In this document: piece by piece, positions 23,561 to 34,907 of the stretch | Layout of the letters: each line of letters starts with the position of its first letter | How positions within the stretch are numbered: the first letter of the stretch is position 1 | NCBI GenBank assembly: GCA_043228905.1 | Contig: JBHGNT010000001.1 | Coordinates: 9,920,001-9,984,000 of the forward strand | Reading direction: 5' to 3' | DNA from: Azolla caroliniana | Taxonomy: Eukaryota > Polypodiophyta | DNA length: 64,000 bases | Notes under the pieces: generated by a model | Databases searched by the model: none | The model's input: only the letters and a program-made list of their open reading frames with translations | What the model was told of the DNA's origin: nothing | Program-made: the position numbers and the translations under genes

Positions 23561-26100
23561 CCCTAAGGTCTACAATGCCAAACTTGGGCATTATTCTCAA
23601 TCTTTGCCCTTGATTTGTTTGTCATAGTGAGGATTCATCATTAAGTGTGGGGATTGAAGCAATTGTGAAGTGTGGATGACATAGTTCATCTTGTTTATAG
23701 GGAGATTATTACAAGTACATTTCAATTTTTGTGGAGATGAAGGACATGGTTGTTTTGATTTGGGAGATGATACATGGGGGCTATCCAAGGCGGCCCATCA
23801 CATTTTACCCAAGCATCAGGTGCATCATGGACTACTTTGGTGTCTTCAATTATTGTGTACAAAACATTTGTCAAATAGCATCACCCTAGTGGACAGTCAG
23901 GTGATGGTGAACAACTCCAGTATAAGTAGAATCAAAGGCATACATGGAGTTTTTAGACTACTAGCCAGGGTGGACAGTTGGGATATGTTGACTAGGATTA
24001 CCACCAAGATATGTAAAGATATGTATTCTCTTGGACCGCAGGAATTTGTTTATAGGTTGAGAATGGGTCTTGTTGGCAAAGGCTAAGAGAGGTTTCATGG
24101 ACATAATTAGCCTTATCTTGCCAAAGGCCATCGTTTATATTTGGTCTTTTGTATAGACACTTTGTGGAGTGGAAACTATTATGTACAAATTGAAGATTGC
24201 CTTTGGCATTGTTAATTTTAATACCAATGGAGTATAGTTTTTGTGGAAAAAAAATGTGTTATTTTTTAGCTAGCCTTACATCTTCTCACATGGGATTCAT
24301 AAGCATCACCACATGTGGTCGCATGTCTTTTCCATCTACTCTTGTTTCATATAAGAGAGTTATTAAAAATATGAATATCAAGAACAACTCAATTTTTGGT
24401 AAATCTCTACCATACGAGGCGGGTTGTAAAATAATGTGTGTATTTTCATTTTGGTGTGACACTTGGTTGGAGAAGGCCATGAGTTATCTATAAGTTTGAT
24501 CACCAATGTCAAGAGGAGATCACTTTGATAGAGTTCCCACATAGTTGTAACTCCTAAACCATTGAACTAGGAGTCAAATCGTAAGTAGATGAAGTTGTTT
24601 GACTTGGCCATGCAAAAGCTGATAATATTGAGGGATTATGTGATATTTAATTGCCACTATATTTAAGCGAAGCATAAGGAAGTATAGACCAAAGAAAGGA
24701 AAGAGGTACATGCCAAACCACATTATCACCCCCTATTGATGACATGAGACAAATCAAAACCTCCTTGATGTCCCATACCATCAAGGGGTGATGCGAGTCA
24801 AACCTTAGGTTCTTCAAGGATAGCACATGCTTAGCTAACAAGAGGCATACCTACACTGATATATTCTCATCATAAGACAAGCCTCCCCTAATAAGAAGGA
24901 AGCTAGCCTCACATATGAGCAAAAACCCTAGGCCATGGTGTGTTCACACTTAAACACGCACGTAATATTCAACTCGTACCCTTTGTTCCTTTGATAATCA
25001 ACCCACACATACTTACCATGAGATTATGGAAAACCTATCTCATGATTAATTATGGTTATGTATGGAATGTGCTTGCTCAAGCAACTTCTTAAGTTGACAT
25101 ATTGCACGTGGGTGGGATTCGGAATTGAAGCTATCCAAAATGCCTTTCATATTGTATTACAGGAACATCTCTCACGTATATTCACCGCACTCGAAATCCC
25201 TTTGACATGATTTGGGCAATATATGCACTATATGAGCAAGAGTTATGATGAGTTAGTTGTCCAAGGCACTTGTTATATGTTTCCACAACCAACATTAGTG
25301 TGAAGCAAGGACTCCCACTGGACTCTACATGGAAGAGGTAGACGACATGACATACAACAAACAAGGAGGGAATCAACATCTTGGTACAACTATTCTCACT
25401 ATTCTTTATGTTGGTGATATATATGTCTATAACATCATGCCATTGCACTAGGTGGTTTTGTGGTAAAAAAGCACCCAAGATTGTAAAAATGTAAGAGTAA
25501 GTCCATGATCTTCCACACATCCACACCATAGAGCTCATAAATGAATGACGACGAGAAGTGAGTACTAGGATAAGGCACATGGGCCATACCATCACTTGAT
25601 TGCGAGGATCATTGTTTGGCATGTCCAATCTGCACTTGGTGAAGTTCGTCGTACCGCATTCCACTATAACCAACCTAGGATATGATTTTTCCTCACCGAC
25701 ACCCAATCGCTACATGTTAGTTTTTCATGTCATGCTTATTTAACTATTATCCATAATTGTTTCACCACACACATTATTTCCATGTACCTTTAGGAAACCT
25801 AGAGCTTTCATTTTTTGTCCGTGAATAAACAGAATGAATTCACCCATAGTTGTCATCACGACTTTGACGCATAGGCTTGTTTTGGCCGGAAGTAGACGAA
25901 AGGAAATACATAATCCGTTCATTGTCTCTCAATCGAAGAGAGAAATTGTGCATCTTTGACGTTCGGCCTGACTGTTTCAGGTGGCAATCGATGGGGAAAT
26001 AAATGGATATGACGAACGAGAGCTGCATGCTCAGGCAAAATGGAGCTAGAGAAGAAACTTGTTCGGTAAAAGAATGGCCAAAGAAAGGCTAGCTAGTAGT
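23561..26100. other. Intergenic, nothing firmly recognised
   Basis: Low-complexity-poor, AT-rich DNA with a few medium-length open frames: + 23691-24086 (131 codons) and - 25182-25706 (174 codons). Neither resembles a family I know. Their composition looks like decayed transposon DNA. The part below about 24 kb may be the upstream portion of the gypsy relic, but I cannot show it. Confidence 0.4.
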
Positions 26101-26559
26101 AATGGGTGTTAAGAAGAAATGTGACGGGGGTATTTCGGGTAATTTAGAAAATTGGAGGATTTGTGAGAAACCAGCAGCAGGGGCACGGGCTGTAATTAGC
26201 CGAAACGCAGAAGAGTCTCGCCGTCCGTCCGTCTGTGGACTTGGTTGCGAGATACGACTGCTCTGCCTTCTTTTTTTTCTCGTTCTTTGGTTTGCTTGTT
26301 CACAAATTCCCTCTGCGTTCCTGTCTTTCGATGTTAGGGTTTGTCAGGCGACGATCGTGGCCCTAGCTCTGCAGATCCTCTCTGTTTCTCTCTCCAGTGT
26401 GCAGATTTCGATTCGATTTGAAGGTACCCCCCCTCAATCTGTGCTACTACTTCTATTTTTCTGTGTTTGTTCTCTTCCACCTCATGCTTTCCCCTCCCCT
26501 GTATCCTCCTCCTCCTATTCTTTTCCTGATCCTCTCCATGTTTGTTTATTCTTAATCAA

Positions 26560-27330
26560 CCTTTTCCAAATGCCGATTTTTCTTTCGACGATTACAGGGT
26601 TTGAATCTGAACTACTGTCGCATGATTGTTTTACTCACTTTGATCTTCTGTTTTTTTTTTTTTTTTTTTACTGTTTCGTTTATGGAACCTTCGAAACTTC
26701 TCTATAACAGTCTGACACGCCTATCTCGAATCCTGAGTGTGGATAATGGAGGATTCAAGCTTCTCGAGGATGAATGTGAAAGGAAACCATGCTTTCTTTT
26801 GCTCTCCCACTCTCCCTGTTTTCATTTCCGTTTACAAACCTCTTGAATACGCCTTTTCCTTTCGATAATTACAGCTTCTGAACCTAAAATACCACATGAT
26901 GAGGGTGTTCTCTCTTTGATATATTGTTTGTTTTCACCCGCACAGTTCTGTTTTCACCTCTGAATTGGGCATTCCAATCTTCATCATTCATTGTTCTCTC
27001 TATAACATTATTAAAGTTCTTGTTTAACTATTAGTGTATAAATATCAAACATTGCATTGGCAGCTTCTTGTGTATGCCGTATTTTTTCTGACTATTACAC
27101 TTTATGAATATAAAGTACTGCAGGGTGGTTTTTGATCAACAAGATATGACTAATGAGAAATGTTCCTTTTTTGTTAACGCTTTGAACTTTCTGAATCTAA
27201 CTGGTCTATCTATAACAGTTTTGCAGATCTATTTAAAACCATGAGTGTGGAGATACTTCACAATCTTCCAGATAATGGAAGATTCAAACTTCCTGATGAT
27301 AAATGTGAAACATTACATGGTATGTATGAT
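26560..27330 (+). repeat. Imperfect duplications across the PHL leader and first coding exon
   Basis: Three related segments begin near 26565, 26850 and 27070 (c/t-tttc..cga-attacag..tttgaa/ctgaa). The first and third also share a block around the first coding exon: gagtgtgg..ataatggaggattcaa(g/a)ctt..gatgaatgtgaaa at 26752-26792 versus 27243-27310. The upstream copy has CTG where the start ATG is, lacks an ~18-bp insert and has no donor. Confidence 0.65.
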
Positions 27331-30300
27331 ATTCCTTGTGTCAGAATTTATACTGCTAGGTTATTCTTCTGATTGCACTGAAAAATTTACTTGCAATATG
27401 TTGATTGTGTATTTGAGAGTTCTGGTATGCTGATTGTGTATGTTGCAGAGCTGGAGGCATCGTTTTCAATCAGGTTGTTTCCAAAGTGCTTCTCAATAGG
27501 AAAACCTTTAGAGGTATATGTTTGGGTGTGTGAAACGTGAATACCATATCACCCGCACAGAATATGCAAATTGTTTAAAAACAATGGTTTTTTTCTTCAG
27601 AAAAAGAGAGGGCTTCCACCAATTCATGAAGCAATGGATCGTCTATATCCATACAATCGTACCAGTGAAAGCTTCTTGCGGGTAAACATTTACTAATAGG
27701 AGCCCTTGATGGAAAAAACCATGATTATTCTGCTGATATTTTTGCTTGTAATAGGCTCTTGATGGAGGTTGGATTCCAGCAGATTTACTCGATGATGTAC
27801 CTTGCACATATGTAAATGGCTGTGTATCATGTGAGGTATGCTTCCATAACTGTACAACGAGACAAACCTCCCTTATTAGGCAATCGATTTGTGATAGATA
27901 GTTCCCCCTCGAGGGATAAGTTCTTTCTTGTTGTCCTCGAATAAGGTCTGTTTCTGGCTTACAGGTTCTCGATTACTGTGGCAATGCTCCCTCTTCTGGT
28001 GATGTCAGTTCTGTACTCTCACCTAAATCCTCAACAGAGGTTATACCAGTTATTTATAAAGTCACACTCAAACCTACAACAGAGAGTATAGTAAAAGATG
28101 TTGCATCGATGCTAGATGAGAAGTGGACCTACAAGGACCTCATGGTTCGTTGTTGTTCAAGATAAACATCTATTTTGTGTAATGGCTGTATCTGTGCTCA
28201 ATTGCTTTTATCTTTCCTTTTGATTTTGTTTTGTAGGAAGTGGAATCTAAAATCTTGAAGACAGCATGGCCAGAATTGCAGCTTGATCCGAAGACAACCA
28301 CTAATAATACAGAAAAGAAATCAATGGTATGTGTCATGGTTTCTCAGCTTCATTTCTATGTTGTCTTGTTTATTTAACCTTTGTCTTACAAAATTTTCTG
28401 ATGGTTATGTTATGCCAACCAAAAAGCTTCGATCCAGTCAATCTATTTTCAAACATGTTAGAACAAACAAAGGAGCTCCATTGAGCCGGAGGTGGCGATT
28501 AGCTGCATCAGCAAAGGCTATGGCCAAAGCAGGAACTGTAGCAAACAGTAAGAAGATTGGTCCCGAGTCAGGACTAGAGAGGTATACTCATCCAAATGTC
28601 GAGGCTTCTGGGACTAGTGCAGATGGCATACAGATGGCCCCTTTCAAGCCAATGATATTAGGATCTATGGCTTCTGCATCACAATTTCCTCCTTCACCAA
28701 GAGCAAACATGGTGGGTGACAATGGGTGGCATGATCAGCCTGGACTCATTGAGAAACAGTCATCTTTGCTTGGCAAGAGGGATAGCAGAGATTATGGACC
28801 TAAGCTTGATATAAAGAAATTTAAACAGGATTCACCAAGACTAGACGTGCATGCAGATAATGGTTTGCCTAGGTTTGACCAGAAATTGAATCAAGAACAA
28901 GATAATAAGTCAATGGGTTCCCTAGAGCAGACCAAGCTTGATATGAAAATGAATGCAGACCAACAGAAACTGGATGGTGCAAGAATACGGGATGACAAAA
29001 ATGGTTTTGGAATAGAAAGTGGACGGCATAATGGTGAATCTCATATTGCAGCCCAACGGCTGATGCAGCAAGATATCAGTAAGGCGTCATGGCAGGGCTT
29101 GAGTCCTGTAGAAAGCACACCAGATGCCTTGTTACAGAGGAAGAGAATTGCCCTTGCGCAGCAAAAACCTGATAGCAGGCCATTCATGCAACCATATGAC
29201 TTGTCCACATCAGGGCTGTCACAGAGTGTTTCTGCACTAGTGGCTGGAACCACTAATCATCCAGTTGCATCATCCTCATCAACCATCCTCCACCCAAAAG
29301 ACCAACTGCCGGCTTCAAGTGCAGTGAGTGCTGGATTATCTTCAGATGCAATGATGCAGATGCAGATGCAGCAAATGGCAAGGCGTAGGGCCAACCCACT
29401 TCAAAAAAATTCAGCAAATGTTACTGGGATCGCATCTCCAGGGAGCACTGTGAATTCTGGAGGTGTTACAAATGTCAATAGTCCCTCCACTGCAAGCATG
29501 CCTTCTATTGCTCCTGTGAAGATTGAAGGCATGATGGTAACAGGGCAAAAGAAAGAGCCAGTCGATAATTTTGTGTCACTAATTTCTATTGCACAGAGGT
29601 AATTGATGCTGTTCATTTTCTGGATTATCCTATTTCTTATCTAGGGGTATGCTCATGAAACTTTGATTTGGTTTTGTGCAGGAATGGGCTTCCAGCGAAG
29701 AGACGGAAGGTAGAACTTCCCCCACCTTCAGATGGCCAGAAGCCTTCTCCATCCTGGCAATTACTGTTAGTAGCACTTGGAAATACATCTAGTGATGACA
29801 TCAAGGATCCAAAAGGACAAAGAAATATGGCAGATTCTCTTGTTGGTGGGGTGAATGTACGAAAGACACGGTTCTTACAATTTCAACGTGCAATTCCACA
29901 AGGTTTGTCCTATGTATCCAAAATCTGTTAAGCGTACTTCTACATCTGTGAGTTTGAGTTGCAAGATAGTTAAATATGCATATTATATTACCAGGGAGTC
30001 ATTATCGACGTGTTAGGATTCGGCTTGTTATGTGCGAACGAGGCAAGGATGCTATGGTGGAGGCCGTTGTTCAATTTGGAGATGATCAAGATGATGAAAC
30101 ACTGAACACAGTTCCACACCATGTCTTGCCAACAATGGCCAATGCTGTAAGTTGCATATGATGTGAAAACAGATTTGATTGCTGTCTAACATACTCTAAC
30201 AACTATTGCAAGCATTATTTTTAATAAGAACTGACTGTGGAATGCTTTGTATGCTTCATGTAGCATGCTGCAGATGTCTTTGCAAAACAGTTCTGTGCTT

Positions 30301-31863
30301 TGGTAAGGGAACAAATACCCTTTTTATGATCAGATTTTCCAGGGAATAGCATTTTGTATATTGACTTGTAAGATGTGTTATCTACAGTTGGAGAAAGAAG
30401 GATTTGAGCTGGTTGAAGACCAAGTTCAACCAACAATGCCGCGTGGCAATGTGACCACAAATGCAGCTTCTGCAGCTCGTCCATTGCCTGCAGGTGCATC
30501 AGCATTGGGAAGTAATTTATCATCACCCCGTTCATCTTTGATAAATCAACAAATGTCAGCAATGCCTCTTGGCGGAATGCAAGGATTGGCGCCGATGCAA
30601 CCATCTTCACCAAATGCGCTTGCCACAGCTCGAATGTTGCCTCCACCCGGAAATGCTGCTAATCGCCACATGGCAGCAGGTTTTATGGGCCAATCAGGGG
30701 TCAACACTGCCTCCAAAGCACTGCATCTAGATGGGACAGGATCTCAACTTGCAGCTGTTCAGCAACATCAAACAGCACAACACCTGCAAAGGGCCCAGCA
30801 GATGGTTATGCCAAGTCAGCTCGCTCAATTGAACCAACACTCAGCACAACAGCTGAACCAACAAATGGTGGCAGCAAATCCGGGCCAGCTTCAACAATTT
30901 CTACAGCAACAACAGCGTCAGCAAACACAGGCCCTCCAACAAAGAAAACTCATGGGTATGGGGAGCTTGGGACCAATGGGCAATTTAGGGATTCCTGTTA
31001 GTGGTGCCAATCAAGGTGGTATGGGAAGCATGGTGGGAGTCAATGCAATGAATAATGTTGGCTTGCCAGGAATAAACAACGTATCGGCATCTATGGGGAC
31101 AATGTCAAATCTCAATAATGTTGGCCAACTGCAGGGCATGGCATCCATGGGACAGAACACCGGGCTAAGCAATTTGATAGCGCATCAAGGTAGTCTCACT
31201 CCTGCTCAAATGGCAGCATTTTCTTCGAAGGCACGCGGAGCCAATGCCTCAGCTAGAGACAATATGACTGGTTTAAATGCTTCGAATCAGTTGCATGGTT
31301 CAGCTGGCTTGCCTATGATGGGTCAATCTATGAGTAGGGTTGGCAGAGTTGGTCTAAGCACCATGGCACGTGCTGGGCCTGTTGGGAGCCTTGGTAGCCC
31401 TAGATTAGCAACGTCAACCATGCCAGCTCAGGGTATGTATATGAACTCTTCCCAGTCTATGACCCCACAACAACAATTTAGTCTACAACAGCTGAGTCCT
31501 ACTCAGCAAAATGGCCCACAACAGTCAATCAATCCTCAGCAGCTACAGTTGACTCAATCTCAGCAAGCTAGCATGCAGGTACAACAGAATCCATCACCAT
31601 CTTTAAACTTACAGCAACCAAAGAATAATAGTACCCAACAAAGTCTCAATTCACCAACAACTCTCCTTTCTCAACAACAGCAACCGCAACAGCAACTAAG
31701 TTCAGGTTCCCAGCAACATGGATCAGTTGGAAACCTTGGGTCTCTTGTTGGGGGTCCAGCTAGCCCTCAACTCAGCTCTCAGAATGCTGGCAGTGTAACT
31801 AGTGGTACTGGTATGGAAACATCTGCCACCAACTGTAATGGACCATCAATATCTTCAGGTTGA
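27241..31863 (+). CDS. PHL: SPT20-like protein, PHYTOCHROME-DEPENDENT LATE-FLOWERING (PHL) family
   Basis: Nuclear co-regulator of the Spt20 type. Arabidopsis PHL binds phytochrome B and CONSTANS and promotes flowering, and Spt20 is a SAGA subunit; the role here is inferred from family. Eleven exons join in frame: 27241-27319, 27449-27513, 27601-27681, 27755-27835, 27965-28144, 28237-28326, 28427-29598, 29682-29902, 29995-30146, 30264-30302 and 30388-31863, giving 1,211 residues (Arabidopsis about 1,325). Residues about 28-192 are the Spt20 region (LFPKCFSIGKPLE, GWIPADLLDDVPC, WTYKDLMEVESKIL). A second conserved block, about 583-735, contains NGLPAKRRKVELP and a VRIRLVMCERGKDAMVEAVVQFGDD-like strand region. 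The C-terminal 490 residues are Gln/Met/Asn-rich. The usual MG-SFKVSK-GKRFRPK N-terminus is not seen. The leader has a donor at 26424 and an acceptor at 27226. Confidence 0.88.
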
Positions 31864-32816
31864 CTGTGAAATGGATCTTGATTCTCATGAAGGGCTATTT
31901 ATGTTGGTGATATTTCCTATGTGATTCTTCTGGTTCTTTATGCTTGAGCATGTAAATATTATCAACTTGTTAAATGAGGAGATAATGCAAGATGGACACA
32001 ATATTCTTGGTGCTAGATACTAATCAAAGCTATAGTATCTTGGTCATGGTTACATTGTATCTGTATATATGACTAGAAGCTTCCAGTGTCTTCCTTCAAT
32101 GTTAATTCTTCATGACTAGTTCATTGAGCTCTGTGAGTGGCCTTTACCTAAGCCATGTTTTAAGCATGACCTCGAGTTTTAAGGTTTGAGTGAGGATAAA
32201 GCTTCTGCAGCCATAAAACTGTCAGGTTTCAGATGTTTTGTATAATATTTAATTTGCAAGGGTCTGCTTTTGCATTGGTCTTATTGAAACCCCCCTGACA
32301 GCCAGTCTTAACAGAGATGTATTGTGAGTTCTTTTCCCTTTCAAAGATGGAAGTATCACTGGCCCCACAAAAAAATAACTGAGGCAAGCGTTTGCTTTAC
32401 TGCCTATCATGGACAATCTAGGGTTCAATTGATTTCAACACTGCTTATGTATGGCCATAGATATGAGAAATGGAGTGCCTGATTTGCAATCATTACCAAA
32501 TTTATTTTTTTGAGATTTTTGTAGAAAATCCAATGTTTGGATGGAACATGCCAGTGAAAGGACAAATTTGAACTCTTTGCTCCTAATGAGACTCATTTTG
32601 TAACAAGAGAAATGGATTTTGTGGAATACCGTCCTGAGAAGCCTATTTGTTTAAAAGGCAATATTGTAAAGCCAAGATGAAAAAAATAGTTGTGCCTTTT
32701 CTATTATAAAAAATAATGGAACATTTTTGTAAATCATAATAGAGCTTTTTGCAATATGTAATTATTGGATTGTTTTTATGGATGAAGAGCTACATGATTG
32801 CTCAGTAAATGGTTCT
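31864..32816. other. Convergent 3' region between PHL and the WEB gene
   Basis: The PHL gene (+) and the WEB-family gene (-) end 953 bp apart, tail to tail. AT-rich, no further gene seen; it presumably holds both 3' UTRs. Confidence 0.6.
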
Positions 32817-34359
32817 TCAAGGTATCCAGTTGCCTATGCAAGACCAAAGGGCAAGCTTACGTTTCTTGATTATCTCATCGCCTGAATATTTGCATGATCT
32901 GAGAGCTTCAATTTCTATCAGCGCCTCTTTCAGCTTCCTCTGTGCATTGTTGCATGCATCGCTAACGTCTTTGGCCTCTGCTTGGGCCTCGTAAAGTCTG
33001 GCTTGCAGTGTCTCCACTTCATTAATATCATCCAAGTCATATATTTCACTATCTGGATTCTCTAATTCATGGCTGCTTTCATGTAGTTGAGTATTCATTG
33101 CATATTTGTGCCTACTTTCCCTGCACCTTGCTTGATGCTCTGCTACAGCTTGTAAAGCCTCTTCAAGCACCTCTAGCAGCAGTTTCTGCTTCTCCACATA
33201 AGAAGCTTGAACATCATTAAAATTGTTAATGAGATGATGATTGTTATCAGGGTCTTTAGCTTTCATTTCCAGTTCTGACAAAACAGCAAGCAGAACCCCT
33301 AATTGAGCTTCCTCTTTCTCTAATGCTTCACACAAGATGGCTGTGTTGTTTACCTTGAGAGCTAATAGCTCTTCTTGGGTTTGTTCAAGCTCAGTTTTGA
33401 GAAACTCTAGGCATGAAGAGAGAAGACTTCCTTCTAGGGCCTTGCTGAGTGTAACCCCTTGTGCTTCCTCTAGGGCTTTGTCCAGCAGCAATTCAATGGA
33501 CTTCGCATCATTTGTTTCACAAATGGTCACCTCTGATTCGGCTACTTGGATGGCCATTTGTATCTCCAAATTATCCTTTTTTATAGCTTCATTTGGAGAA
33601 GCACTACACAATTGCTCTTCTAAAGAAACTCCTAGTTGAGATTTAAGATGCGCCTCTGAGGCTTTAACTTGGGCAAGCTCTCTTTTTAGTACCGCGATTT
33701 CAGCCATTGCATCCTTCATGTTGTTGTGACCCAGCCTTGGCACAACTAATTCATCCATATTTGTGTCCACTACATGAGTATCATTATTAAGGTGAGGTAA
33801 AGTAGAATCATCATGACCCTTGCCTTTAATGAAAATCTCGCCCGATAACTCTTCAACGCGTTTGGCCGTCGACTCAGCTGCATTCATTGCCTCCCCAGCT
33901 AGTCTCACAGCATCATCTTTCGCCTCCACACAAATGATGAGCTCGTGTTTCAAGCTCTCTAGAGCTTGCCTATTTGATTGTAGCTCTATGAGTGCCCCCT
34001 CGTATTGTTCCTTCATTCTCTCCAATTCCACCCTCCATTCTTGGTATAAGAATTGATCTGATTGCAAATATGAAAAAGCACCTTGTTGAGTTCCGTCGGC
34101 AGCAGATGCCCTTATATATTCTCCTCTAGTTGCTAGTACTTTGGATGTCTCATTTGTGCCATGAAGTTTTACTGTCAATTGATTCACATTTTTCTTAGCT
34201 CGTGTGAGGTCATGCATCAAGTTTGACTTGGATTTCTCGAGCAAGCCAAGTTGCTCCTTAGCTTTAACAAATTCGTCGTGCACTTGTTGGAGGTCAAAGC
34301 CTTTTCCATGTATTGTTGCTCTATTAGTCTTACTTGGCTGCAATAATTTGGCCAAATGT

Positions 34360-34403
<44 letters not shown>

Positions 34404-34907
34404 CTAATACATGCATGAGCTAAAGGAATGGTAAGCCATTATATAGAGAAATGAGGTAATAAGTCATTTGTTTCTGGGGATGATGGAAAAAGAAGGACCA
34501 CATGATAGAGGTTCGCCAAATGACTAGTAACAGAGAAGAAGAGTCAGTCTGTCAAGACATATATGAAGAGAGAGCATCTCCTGTTGGTGAACATGCAAAT
34601 TGTTTTTATTTAAACCATCACCTTTTTCCTGCCCAATCCCCAATGGTTATTTTAAAAAAGACAACAATAGGATCCTCGCAACGAAAAGAAAAGAAAACAT
34701 GGGCACAAGTTTTGGCTCTATACACCACCACGTCTTTACCTCTATGTTTGGCAAAGTGCAACTAGACCTCGATTTATCTGGCACCCATGCTGCATTGATT
34801 CTTGTATTAGGAAAGGTTCTTTGATCCATACTTGCATTAACGTCCGGGCTCCCATTTTTGTGTAGTTTTGTGGTTGGTCGAGGAGGTATCATCTTGTTAG
34901 TAGCCAT
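32817..34907 (-). CDS. WEB family (DUF827) coiled-coil protein
   Basis: Long coiled-coil protein of the WEAK CHLOROPLAST MOVEMENT UNDER BLUE LIGHT (WEB/PMI2) family. Known members scaffold light-driven chloroplast movement or mechanosignalling; the job of this one is not known. Exon 1 is 34907-34740 (56 codons, ATG at 34905-34907, donor GAG|GTAAAG). Exon 2 is 34337-32817 (506 codons plus stop, acceptor ttattgCAG). Joined in phase 0 they give 562 residues. Residues about 60-555 are nearly continuous heptad-rich Glu/Lys/Leu sequence (FVKAKEQLGLLEKSKSNLMH, LYEAQAEAKDVSDACNNAQR), matching the DUF827 pattern. The open frame of exon 2 extends to a TTG at 34355, which is intron and not a start. Exon 1 is assigned from frame and splice fit only. 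The intron holds a (GA)n tract. Confidence 0.8.
34361..34399. repeat. (GA)n microsatellite in the WEB-gene intron
   Basis: About 19 GA units. On the gene's strand this is a (TC)n run 23 bp upstream of the 3' splice site, where the polypyrimidine tract belongs. Confidence 0.9.

Noticed and set aside
23691-24086. + strand open frame of 131 codons
   Set aside because: No family resemblance; next to an antisense gypsy relic and probably a shadow or chance frame.
25182-25706. - strand open frame of 174 codons
   Set aside because: No recognisable domain, no splice partners, Cys/Met/His-rich composition typical of chance frames in AT-rich DNA.
26102-26707. + strand 201-codon frame upstream of PHL
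   Set aside because: Lies in the leader and its intron, rich in Leu/Phe/Ser from pyrimidine tracts, and does not join to the PHL frame by a sensible splice.
34338-34355. TTG start for the WEB-family protein (MAKLLQ)
   Set aside because: TTG is not a plant nuclear start here; ttattgCAG is a good splice acceptor, and exon 34740-34907 supplies an ATG in phase.
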